Origin: Prevotella sp. CAG:617
GTDB taxonomy: Bacteria; Bacteroidota; Bacteroidia; Bacteroidales; Bacteroidaceae
NCBI GenBank assembly: GCA_000438115.1
Contig: FR903573.1
Span: 1-13,464 of the forward strand
Direction: 5' to 3'
DNA: 13,464 nt
The stretch's first letter is position 1, and every line of letters begins with the position of its first letter. Shown here one piece after another: positions 7,553 through 13,464 of the stretch. Both the position numbers and the translations under genes were made by a program. The notes below the pieces were generated by a model that searched no databases, had not been told where the DNA came from, and saw only the letters and a program-made list of their open reading frames with translations.

Positions 7553-8779
7553 ATGAAATACTTTATCATTGCCGGCGAGGCCAGCGGCGACCTTCACGCC
7601 TCCCACCTGATGCGTGCCCTCGCAGACCGCGACCCGCATGCCCGCTTCTATTTTTACGGCGGCGACGAGATGAGCGCAGCAGGCGGCACACGCCTGCGCC
7701 ACTACAAGTCAATGGCCTACATGGGCATCATTCCCGTGCTGCTTCATCTGCCGTCACTGCTGCGACGAATGGCGGAGTGCAAGCACTTTATCAGCCACAT
7801 CCGGCCCGACGTGGTTATCCTGGTGGACTACCCCAGCTTCAACCTGAAAATAGCATCGTTCGTCAAGAAACACCTGCCCGGAACTCCCGTTTTCTATTAC
7901 ATTTCGCCCAAGATATGGGCCTGGAAAGAATGGCGCATACGCAACATCAAGCGCGACATTGACGCCCTCTTCTCCATCCTGCCCTTTGAGCGTGCCTTTT
8001 TTGAACAGAAACATCACTACCCCATACACTACGTAGGCAACCCCACGGTTGACGAAGTAAGCCACTTCCTGACCAACGATCAGGAAACCAAGGAGCAGTT
8101 TACCGCCCGGTTCCACCTCCACCCCAACCGCCCCATCATTGCCCTGCTGGCCGGAAGCCGCAAACAGGAAATCAGAGACAACCTGCTGCGCATGTGTCTG
8201 GCCGCCCGCCCGCTGCTTTCGGAAAACTACCAGCTGGTGGTGGCCGGAGCGCCGTCCATTGCCGACGAACTGTATGAAAGCATTCTCAGTCAGTTGCCTC
8301 CCGACGGGCGGCTGGCCGTAAGCGTGATAAACGGCGCTACTTATCCGCTACTCAAACACGCCACGGTAGCGCTGGTCACATCGGGCACAGCCACGCTGGA
8401 AACGGCCCTGTTCAACGTGCCTCAGGTGGTGTGCTACTACATGGGCATGGGGCGTATGGTTTCGTGGTTGCGGCGTCACGTGCTCAAGGTGCCCTACATT
8501 TCGCTGGTCAATCTGGTATGCCGCAGGGAAGTAGTGCCCGAACTGGTGGCCGACGGAATGAACGTAGCCAACCTGCGCCGTCATCTTCTGGAAATTCTGC
8601 CCGGACAGCCCGCCCGCCAACGTATGCTTGAAGGGTACCAGGAAATGCGGGCCGAACTGGGGAAGCCCGGTGCTCCTGAGGTTGCGGCTACCGAGATGAT
8701 AAAAATACTGCGCAACCGGCATACGGACACCAGCGGAACACAGCAGCCGGAACAAGACAAGAACATTGCGCCAGTGTAA
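7553..8779 (+). CDS. lpxB: Lipid-A-disaccharide synthase LpxB
   Basis: LpxB joins UDP-2,3-diacylglucosamine to lipid X to give the lipid A disaccharide, at the inner face of the cytoplasmic membrane. The protein (408 residues) is a GT19 glycosyltransferase with GEASGDLHA (8-16), VDYPSFNLKIA, the conserved YYISPKIWAWKEWR region, YVGNPTVDE (about 160-168), LAGSRKQEI (about 199-207) and SGTATLETALF (277-287). The last 20 or so residues (RNRHTDTSGTQQPEQDK) form a polar tail beyond the catalytic fold. The ATG at 7553 begins MKYFIIAGEASGD, as is typical for the family. An upstream ATG at 7487 would add 22 unrelated residues. It shows that the organism makes an outer membrane with lipid A. Confidence 0.96.
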   Translation: MKYFIIAGEASGDLHASHLMRALADRDPHARFYFYGGDEMSAAGGTRLRHYKSMAYMGIIPVLLHLPSLLRRMAECKHFISHIRPDVVILVDYPSFNLKIASFVKKHLPGTPVFYYISPKIWAWKEWRIRNIKRDIDALFSILPFERAFFEQKHHYPIHYVGNPTVDEVSHFLTNDQETKEQFTARFHLHPNRPIIALLAGSRKQEIRDNLLRMCLAARPLLSENYQLVVAGAPSIADELYESILSQLPPDGRLAVSVINGATYPLLKHATVALVTSGTATLETALFNVPQVVCYYMGMGRMVSWLRRHVLKVPYISLVNLVCRREVVPELVADGMNVANLRRHLLEILPGQPARQRMLEGYQEMRAELGKPGAPEVAATEMIKILRNRHTDTSGTQQPEQDKNIAPV

Positions 8780-8804
8780 CAAAAACTGGCTGTAATCTTT
8801 CGTT
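8770..8804 (+). terminator. Weak terminator or 3' hairpin at the lpxB stop codon
   Basis: GCCAGT (8770-8775) pairs with ACTGGC (8785-8790) around a 9-nt loop that contains the lpxB TAA. The following TGTAATCTTTCGTTTT is only moderately T-rich. It may partly separate lpxB transcription from the leu promoter 50 nt downstream. Confidence 0.4.
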
Positions 8805-8837
8805 TTGGCATCAAAAACCTAAAAAAACAAATCTTTT

Positions 8838-8869
8838 TTTGCTCGAAATTGAGTTTTTTTATATATTTG
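8838..8869 (+). promoter_or_regulatory. Promoter of the leu leader and operon
   Basis: TTTG at 8838-8841 and TATATTTG at 8862-8869 match both halves of the Bacteroides promoter consensus (TTTG, 19-21 nt, TAnnTTTG) with a 20-nt spacer. A- and T-tracts lie immediately upstream. The predicted transcript starts near 8875, about 30 nt before the leader peptide gene. Confidence 0.8.
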
Positions 8870-8907
8870 CGGATACAAAAATCTATTAAAAGCATAAGAA
8901 ACACGAC

Positions 8908-8973
8908 ATGATGGTTTTACATACCTTCCGACTACACCTGCATATTCTGCTATCGCCACGACGGCGGAAGTGA
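8908..8973 (+). CDS. leuL: Leucine-rich leader peptide of the leu operon
   Basis: A 21-residue open reading frame starts with two consecutive ATG codons (8908 and 8911) and stops at TGA 8971-8973. Leucines are at positions 4, 9, 11, 14 and 15 (codons TTA, CTA, CTG, CTG, CTA), densest in the stretch RLHLHILL, with one isoleucine at 13. It ends SPRRRK. Five leucines in 21 residues, placed between a strong promoter and a terminator ahead of leuA, identify it as an attenuation sensor rather than a functional protein. The final codons and the stop form the 5' arm of the antiterminator, so RNA pairing may constrain the RRRK tail. The A-rich upstream region (AAGAAACACGAC) suits Bacteroidota initiation. 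The symbol leuL is by analogy only. Confidence 0.82.
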   Translation: MMVLHTFRLHLHILLSPRRRK

Positions 8974-9041
8974 GTAGTCCGTGCCCATCCGTGCCATGCA
9001 TGAATTCATGTCAGCCTCTTTATTGTAAAGACATACAGATG

Positions 9042-9085
9042 AGCCTCCCTCACTTCCACAGGTGACGGAGGCTTTTTATTTTTAT
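9042..9085 (+). terminator. Intrinsic terminator (attenuator) before leuA
   Basis: AGCCTCC (9042-9048) pairs with GGAGGCT (9067-9073), then after a C-C mismatch TCAC (9050-9053) pairs with GTGA (9062-9065) around an 8-nt loop. A TTTTTATTTTTAT run follows. It lies 140 nt inside the leader, upstream of leuA, where a terminator makes sense only as a regulated attenuator. A second copy of AGCCTC at 9012-9017 could also pair with the 3' arm. Confidence 0.85.
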
Positions 9086-9116
9086 ACCTACAACATTACT
9101 TAGAAAAACAAGAAAC

Positions 9117-10613
9117 ATGAGCGACAGATTATTTATCTTTGATACGACCCTGCGCGACGGCGAACAAGTGCCGGGATGCCAGCTGAACACGGTGGAAAAA
9201 ATACAGGTGGCCAAACAGCTGGAACAGCTCGGCGTAGACGTCATTGAAGCCGGATTCCCCATTTCCAGTCCGGGCGACTTCAACTCCGTCATCGAGATTT
9301 CAAAAGCCGTCACCTGGCCCACCATCTGCGCCCTGACACGCGCCGTACCCAAGGACATTGACTGCGCTGCCGAAGCCCTGAAGTTTGCCAAGCACAAACG
9401 CATCCATACCGGCATCGGCACCAGCGACAGCCACATCAAATACAAATTCAACTCAACCCGCGAGGAAATTATCGAGCGTGCCGTAGCTGCCGTAAAATAT
9501 GCCAAGCAGTATGTGGAGGACGTGGAATTCTACGCCGAAGATGCCGGCCGCACGGAAAATGAATATCTGGCCCGCGTGGTAGAAGCCGTCATCAAGGCCG
9601 GCGCCACAGTGGTCAACATCCCCGACACCACGGGCTACTGCCTGCCGTCGGAATACGGCGCCAAAATCAGGTATCTGATGGAGCACGTTGACAACATCGA
9701 CAAGGCCATCCTCTCCACCCACTGCCATAACGACCTGGGCATGGCCACGGCCAACACGCTTGAGGGTGTGCTCAATGGCGCCCGTCAGGTAGAGGTCACC
9801 ATCAACGGCATCGGCGAGCGGGCCGGGAATACCAGCGAGGAGGAAATTGCCATGATTCTCAAGTGCCATGCTCACCTGGGCATCGAGACCAACATCAACA
9901 CGGAGAAAATCTATGCCACCAGCCGCATGATCAGTTCGCTGATGAACATGCCCGTACAACCCAACAAGGCCATCGTGGGCCGCAACGCCTTTGCCCACTC
10001 TTCGGGCATCCACCAGGACGGCGTGCTGAAAAACGTGCAGACCTACGAAATCATCAACCCCAAAGACGTGGGCATTGACGACAACGCCATCATCCTGACA
10101 GCCCGCAGCGGTCACGCCGCCCTGCGCCACCGCCTTGACGTACTGGGCGTAAAGGTCAAGGAGGAAAAGCTCGACAAGATTTATCAGGACTTCCTCAAGC
10201 TGGCCGATAAGAAGAAGGAGGTCAACGACGACGACATCCTCATGCTGGCCGGTGCCGACCGCACGGAAGCGCACACCATCAAGCTGGACTACCTGCAGGT
10301 AACCAGCGGCCAGGGCGTACGCCCCGTAGCCTCCATCGGACTGGACATTGCCGGCGAGAAGTTTGAAGCCGCCGCCTCGGGCAACGGTCCCGTTGATGCA
10401 GCCATCAAAGCCCTGAAGACCATCATCCGCCGCGAGATGACACTGAAGGAATTCACCATCCAGGCCATCAGCAAAGGCTCCGACGACGTCGGAAAAGTAC
10501 ACATGCAGGTAGAATACGACGGGCACATGTACTACGGCTTCGGCGCCAACACCGACATCATTGCAGCCAGTGTGGAAGCCTATATTGACTGCATCAACAA
10601 ATTCAAACATTAA
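9117..10613 (+). CDS. leuA: 2-isopropylmalate synthase
   Basis: LeuA condenses acetyl-CoA with 2-oxoisovalerate, the first committed step of leucine synthesis. The 498-residue protein has the DRE-TIM catalytic domain, with FDTTLRDGEQ (R13, D14), IEAGFPISSPGDF (44-56), the metal site THCHND (H202, H204) and NGIGERAGN (230-238). Linker segments lead into a C-terminal LeuA dimer/regulatory domain (about 375-498), the site of leucine feedback inhibition in the family. The IEAGFP motif is typical of true LeuA and differs from the IEVASA of the second synthase at 12611. It is the first structural gene after the attenuator, with an A-rich stretch before its ATG, and is followed by leuC after 35 nt. 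Confidence 0.96.
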   Translation: MSDRLFIFDTTLRDGEQVPGCQLNTVEKIQVAKQLEQLGVDVIEAGFPISSPGDFNSVIEISKAVTWPTICALTRAVPKDIDCAAEALKFAKHKRIHTGIGTSDSHIKYKFNSTREEIIERAVAAVKYAKQYVEDVEFYAEDAGRTENEYLARVVEAVIKAGATVVNIPDTTGYCLPSEYGAKIRYLMEHVDNIDKAILSTHCHNDLGMATANTLEGVLNGARQVEVTINGIGERAGNTSEEEIAMILKCHAHLGIETNINTEKIYATSRMISSLMNMPVQPNKAIVGRNAFAHSSGIHQDGVLKNVQTYEIINPKDVGIDDNAIILTARSGHAALRHRLDVLGVKVKEEKLDKIYQDFLKLADKKKEVNDDDILMLAGADRTEAHTIKLDYLQVTSGQGVRPVASIGLDIAGEKFEAAASGNGPVDAAIKALKTIIRREMTLKEFTIQAISKGSDDVGKVHMQVEYDGHMYYGFGANTDIIAASVEAYIDCINKFKH

Positions 10614-10618
10614 AAACC

Positions 10619-10634
10619 GGGCTTCGGCCCTTTT
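10619..10634 (+). other. UUCG-tetraloop hairpin between leuA and leuC
   Basis: GGGC-TTCG-GCCC (10619-10630) is a compact hairpin with the very stable UUCG tetraloop, followed by TTTT. It lies 5 nt after the leuA stop and 14 nt before the leuC start. It may act as a partial terminator or an RNA-stability element that adjusts leuA relative to leuCD. The 4-bp stem is short for full termination. Confidence 0.5.
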
Positions 10635-10648
10635 CTTCATACAAAAAA

Positions 10649-12034
10649 ATGAATACGCTTTTTGACAAAATATGGGACCGCCACGTCGTTCAGAAAATTG
10701 ACGACGGCCCCACCCAGCTCTACATTGACCGGCTCTATTGCCACGAAGTAACCAGTCCGCAGGCATTTGCCGACATGCGGGCCCGCGGCCTTAAATGTTT
10801 CCGCCCGGACCATATCGTGTGCATGCCGGACCACAACACGCCGACTCACGACCAGGACAAGCCCATTGCCGACCCCGTATCCCAAAACCAGGTGGACACG
10901 CTGGCCCGCAACGCCCGCGATTTCGGCCTGACCCACTTCGGAATGATGGACCCGCGCAACGGCATCATTCACGTGGTAGGCCCCGAGCGCGGCCTCACCC
11001 TGCCGGGCATGACCATCGTATGCGGCGACTCGCACACCTCTACCCACGGCGCCATGGGTGCAGTAGCTTTCGGCATCGGCACGAGTGAGGTGGAGATGGT
11101 AATGGCCTCGCAGTGCATTCTGCAGGCCAAGCCCAAGACCATGCGCATCACCGTGGACGGCAAGCTGGGCGCCGGCGTTACGGCCAAGGACGTGGCTCTC
11201 TACATCATGAGCCGCATCACCACCAGCGGAGCCACGGGCTACTTTGTAGAATACGCCGGCGAGGCCATCCGCAGCCTGAGCATGGAAGGCCGACTTACCC
11301 TCTGCAACCTTTCCATCGAAATGGGAGCCCGCGGAGGTATGGTAGCGCCGGACGAAACCACCTTTGCCTACCTTAAAGGTCGCGAATATGCACCAAAAGG
11401 TGAGGAATGGGAAAAGGCCGTGAGCTACTGGAAGACGCTCAAGAGCGACGACGACGCCGTATTTGACAAGGAGGTGCACTTTGACGCTGCCGACATCGAG
11501 CCGATGATTACCTACGGCACCAATCCGGGCATGGGCATCGGCATTACGCAGACCATTCCGCAGCCGCAGAACAGTTCGGACGAGAAGGCTCTGCAGTACA
11601 TGGACTTCCAGGCCGGCCAGCCCATGATTGGCAAGCCCGTGGACTACGTATTCCTGGGGGCCTGCACCAACGGCCGCATCGAGGACTTCCGCGCCTTTGC
11701 CTCCATTGTCAAGGGTCGCCACAAGGCTCCGCAAATTACGGCCTGGCTCGTGCCGGGTTCCTGGATGGTGCGCCGTCAGATTCAGGAGGAAGGGCTCGAC
11801 AAGATTCTGGAAGAGGCCGGGTTCGAAATCCGCCAGCCGGGTTGCTCTGCCTGTCTGGCCATGAATGACGACAAGATTCCGGCCGGCAAATACAGTATCT
11901 CTACCAGCAACCGCAACTTCGAAGGACGTCAGGGCCCCGGCTCACGCACCCTGCTGGCCAGCCCGCTGAGTGCTGCCGCAGCTGCCGTTACCGGCGTCAT
12001 CACCGACCCCCGCACCCTTTTGCCTAACCCTTAA
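10649..12034 (+). CDS. leuC: 3-isopropylmalate dehydratase, large subunit
   Basis: LeuC and LeuD form the aconitase-family isomerase that converts 2-isopropylmalate to 3-isopropylmalate. The same enzyme often isomerises citramalate in the pyruvate route to isoleucine. The 461-residue protein carries the three cluster-binding cysteines in GACTNGRIEDF (C339) and PGCSACLAMNDD (C399, C402). It also has VCGDSHTSTHGAMGA (124-138) and a C-terminal NRNFEGRQGPGSRTLLASP (421-439). Length and architecture match the bacterial LeuC type with separate subunits. The [4Fe-4S] cluster makes it oxygen-sensitive, in keeping with an anaerobe. It is 10 nt upstream of leuD. Confidence 0.97.
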   Translation: MNTLFDKIWDRHVVQKIDDGPTQLYIDRLYCHEVTSPQAFADMRARGLKCFRPDHIVCMPDHNTPTHDQDKPIADPVSQNQVDTLARNARDFGLTHFGMMDPRNGIIHVVGPERGLTLPGMTIVCGDSHTSTHGAMGAVAFGIGTSEVEMVMASQCILQAKPKTMRITVDGKLGAGVTAKDVALYIMSRITTSGATGYFVEYAGEAIRSLSMEGRLTLCNLSIEMGARGGMVAPDETTFAYLKGREYAPKGEEWEKAVSYWKTLKSDDDAVFDKEVHFDAADIEPMITYGTNPGMGIGITQTIPQPQNSSDEKALQYMDFQAGQPMIGKPVDYVFLGACTNGRIEDFRAFASIVKGRHKAPQITAWLVPGSWMVRRQIQEEGLDKILEEAGFEIRQPGCSACLAMNDDKIPAGKYSISTSNRNFEGRQGPGSRTLLASPLSAAAAAVTGVITDPRTLLPNP

Positions 12035-12044
12035 GCCCTGTATC

Positions 12045-12632
12045 ATGAAACAAAAATTCAATATCATAAAGAGTACCTGTGTACCCCTCCCGCTGGAAAA
12101 CATCGATACCGACCAGATTATTCCGGCCCGTTTTCTGAAAGCCACTGACAAGGAAGGCTTCGGCCAGAACCTGTTTCGCGACTGGCGCTACAACGCCGAC
12201 GGCAGTCCCAAGGACTTCGTGCTGAACGACCCGACCTACAGCGGCGAGATTCTGGTGGCCGGCAAGAACTTCGGCTGCGGCTCAAGCCGCGAGCACGCTG
12301 CCTGGGCCATTGCGGGATATGGCTTCCGCGTAGTGGTGAGCAGCTTCTTTGCCGACATCCACAAGCAGAACGAGCTGAACAACTTCGTGCTGCCCGTAGT
12401 GGTGAGCGAGGCGTTCCTGCAGGAACTCTTCAACAGCATCAAGGCCGACCCGAAAACGATGGTAACCGTCGACGTACCGGCACAGACCATCACCAACGAG
12501 GCCACCGGAAAAAGCGAACACTTCGAGCTGAACGGCTACAAGAAATATTGCCTGATGAACGCCCTCGACGACATCGACTTTCTGCTTGAAAACCGCCAGA
12601 AAATTGAAGCATGGGAAGCCCGGAACGCCTGA
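12045..12632 (+). CDS. leuD: 3-isopropylmalate dehydratase, small subunit
   Basis: LeuD is the swivelling-domain subunit that completes the isopropylmalate isomerase with LeuC. The 195-residue protein shows ENIDTDQIIPARFLK (18-32), the substrate-binding loop GCGSSREHA (77-85) and FFADIHKQNELNN (101-113). Its length is normal for the family. The ATG at 12045 follows the leuC stop by 10 nt, so the two subunits are probably translated together. Its 3' end overlaps the start of the next gene by 22 nt. Confidence 0.97.
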   Translation: MKQKFNIIKSTCVPLPLENIDTDQIIPARFLKATDKEGFGQNLFRDWRYNADGSPKDFVLNDPTYSGEILVAGKNFGCGSSREHAAWAIAGYGFRVVVSSFFADIHKQNELNNFVLPVVVSEAFLQELFNSIKADPKTMVTVDVPAQTITNEATGKSEHFELNGYKKYCLMNALDDIDFLLENRQKIEAWEARNA

Positions 12633-13464
12633 AAATAGAAATCATGGACACGACACTCCGCGACGGCGAACAGACCAGCGGCGTGTCGTTCATGCCCCAC
12701 GAAAAGCTGCTCATTGCGCGCCTGCTCCTGCAGGAACTTAACGTAGACCGCATCGAGGTGGCTTCGGCCCGCGTGTCCGACGGCGAAAAGCGTGCCGTGT
12801 CGCTCATCTGCAAATGGGCGCGCAGCGCAGGCATGCTGCCGCGCGTAGAGGTGTTGGGATTTGTGGACCACACCACCTCCGTCGACTGGATTCGGGCGTG
12901 CGGCGGACAGTGCATCAACCTGCTCTGCAAAGGCTCGCTCAAGCACTGCCGACACCAGCTGAAAAAGTCGCCCGAGGAGCATCTGGCCGACATTTTGCAA
13001 ACCCTAGAATATGCCCACAACCGGCAGGTAGAGGCCAACATCTACCTTGAGGACTGGTCAAACGGCATTCAGGAAAGCCCCGACTACGTATTCTTCCTCA
13101 TCGACCACCTGCGCCAGGCAGGCATCCGGCGCTTCATGCTGCCCGACACGCTGGGCGTGCTGAACCCGCCGCTTACGCTGAAGCTCATCCGGATGATGAC
13201 GGAACGCTACCCGGAGCTGCACTTCGACTTCCACGCCCACAACGACTACGATCTGGCTACGGCCAACGTACAGGCGGCCGTCATGGGCGGATGCCGGGCC
13301 GTGCACACCGCCGTCAACGGGCTGGGCGAAAGGGCGGGCAACGCCCCGCTGGCCAGCGTACAGGCCCTGCTGAAGGACCACTTGGGCGCCATCACGCAGA
13401 TTCACGAGGACAAGCTGCTCAAGGCCAGCCAGATGGTGGCGGGCTACGCGGGCATCGGCATTCC
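12611..13464 (+). CDS. cimA: Citramalate synthase-like enzyme (partial, runs off the right edge)
   Basis: This is a second DRE-TIM acyl-CoA synthase; the first 284 residues are present with no stop. Core motifs are EIMDTTLRDGEQTSG (R17, D18), HAHND (H208, H210) and NGLGERAGN (236-244). It reads IEVASARVSDGE where LeuA reads IEAGFP, and has LGFVD, INLLCKGSL, NIYLEDWSNG and LPDTLGV. From memory, this matches Leptospira interrogans citramalate synthase closely. The residues I recall as its pyruvate pocket (Leu81, Leu104, Tyr144) would correspond to L82, L105 and Y145 here, a constant shift of one. It probably condenses acetyl-CoA with pyruvate for isoleucine synthesis, with LeuCD taking the next step. 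Databases usually label such genes as a second isopropylmalate synthase. The ATG at 12611 overlaps leuD by 22 nt; the internal ATG at 12644 would remove the first beta strand. Confidence 0.82.
   Translation, partial: MGSPERLKIEIMDTTLRDGEQTSGVSFMPHEKLLIARLLLQELNVDRIEVASARVSDGEKRAVSLICKWARSAGMLPRVEVLGFVDHTTSVDWIRACGGQCINLLCKGSLKHCRHQLKKSPEEHLADILQTLEYAHNRQVEANIYLEDWSNGIQESPDYVFFLIDHLRQAGIRRFMLPDTLGVLNPPLTLKLIRMMTERYPELHFDFHAHNDYDLATANVQAAVMGGCRAVHTAVNGLGERAGNAPLASVQALLKDHLGAITQIHEDKLLKASQMVAGYAGIGI

Larger units (their letters stand above)
8875..9116 (+). promoter_or_regulatory. Leucine attenuator leader RNA upstream of leuA
   Basis: This leader of about 240 nt can form three competing stems. 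Stem 1:2 pairs 8930-8937, inside the peptide gene, with 8970-8979 (8 bp with a 2-nt bulge). Stem 2:3 pairs GGAAGTGAG (8966-8974) with CTCACTTCC (9049-9057), 9 bp perfect, and is the antiterminator. Stem 3:4 is the terminator at 9042-9073. A ribosome stalled on the Leu codons at 8947-8952 would break stem 1:2 and leave 8966 onward free, favouring the antiterminator and leuA expression. A ribosome reaching the stop at 8971-8973 would cover 8966-8974 and let the terminator form. The pairings are seen in the sequence; the mechanism is inferred by analogy with the enteric leu and trp attenuators. No other gene lies in this 337-nt gap between lpxB and leuA. Confidence 0.8.

Noticed and set aside
8979..8995. 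Tandem CCGTGCC (8979-8985 and 8989-8995) as an operator or regulator site.
   Set aside because: It consists of two short copies only, in GC-rich sequence, with no symmetry and no known regulator motif.
8999..9010. Perfect palindrome CATGAATTCATG in the leu leader.
   Set aside because: It has no loop, so it is a poor RNA hairpin. It lies in the spacer between attenuator arms and may be chance or a minor helper structure.
9453..10766. 437-codon open frame antisense to leuA.
   Set aside because: It lies almost wholly opposite a well-supported gene, shows no recognisable domain, and is explained by the GC-rich third positions of leuA.
10637..11734. 365-codon open frame antisense to leuC.
   Set aside because: It shadows leuC, a clear family member, and has low-complexity His/Gly/Val-rich composition with no domain.

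Overview
The window looks like a chromosomal segment of a Bacteroidota bacterium, most likely order Bacteroidales. Three things point there. Promoters match the Bacteroides-type pattern (TTTG, about 20 nt, then TAnnTTTG). Start codons are mostly preceded by A-rich sequence rather than Shine-Dalgarno motifs. The gene neighbourhood (parA-parB-DUF5683-MltD-spoT, divergent from surE-lpxB) is typical of that order. No genus is claimed. I see no mobile elements, CRISPR arrays, rRNA or tRNA genes.

Layout. Positions 1-165 hold hairpins at the 3' end of the minus-strand operon, including a perfect 24-bp inverted repeat 10 nt past the spoT stop. Positions 166-6257 are a five-gene minus-strand operon, in transcription order parA, parB, a DUF5683 protein, an MltD-like lytic transglycosylase with LysM, and a bifunctional (p)ppGpp synthetase/hydrolase. 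It appears to be read from one promoter near 6417-6448 through a structured 5' leader of about 150 nt. Positions 6258-6686 are the divergent intergenic region. surE (6687-7451) and lpxB (7553-8779) follow on the plus strand: a nucleotide phosphatase and the lipid A disaccharide synthase.

The most interesting part is 8780-9116. A strong promoter (8838-8869) drives a leader RNA that encodes an unannotated 21-residue peptide (8908-8973) with five leucines. The RNA can form three mutually exclusive stems: a hairpin within the peptide gene, a 9-bp antiterminator, and an intrinsic terminator (9042-9073 plus T-run) just before leuA. The geometry fits ribosome-stalling attenuation by leucyl-tRNA.

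Downstream are leuA (9117-10613), leuC (10649-12034), leuD (12045-12632), and a second acyl-CoA-condensing synthase (12611 to beyond the window end). The second synthase resembles citramalate synthase (CimA) of the Leptospira type. LeuCD can process both isopropylmalate and citramalate, so this operon probably feeds both leucine and isoleucine synthesis under one leucine-sensing switch. leuB is expected beyond the right edge.
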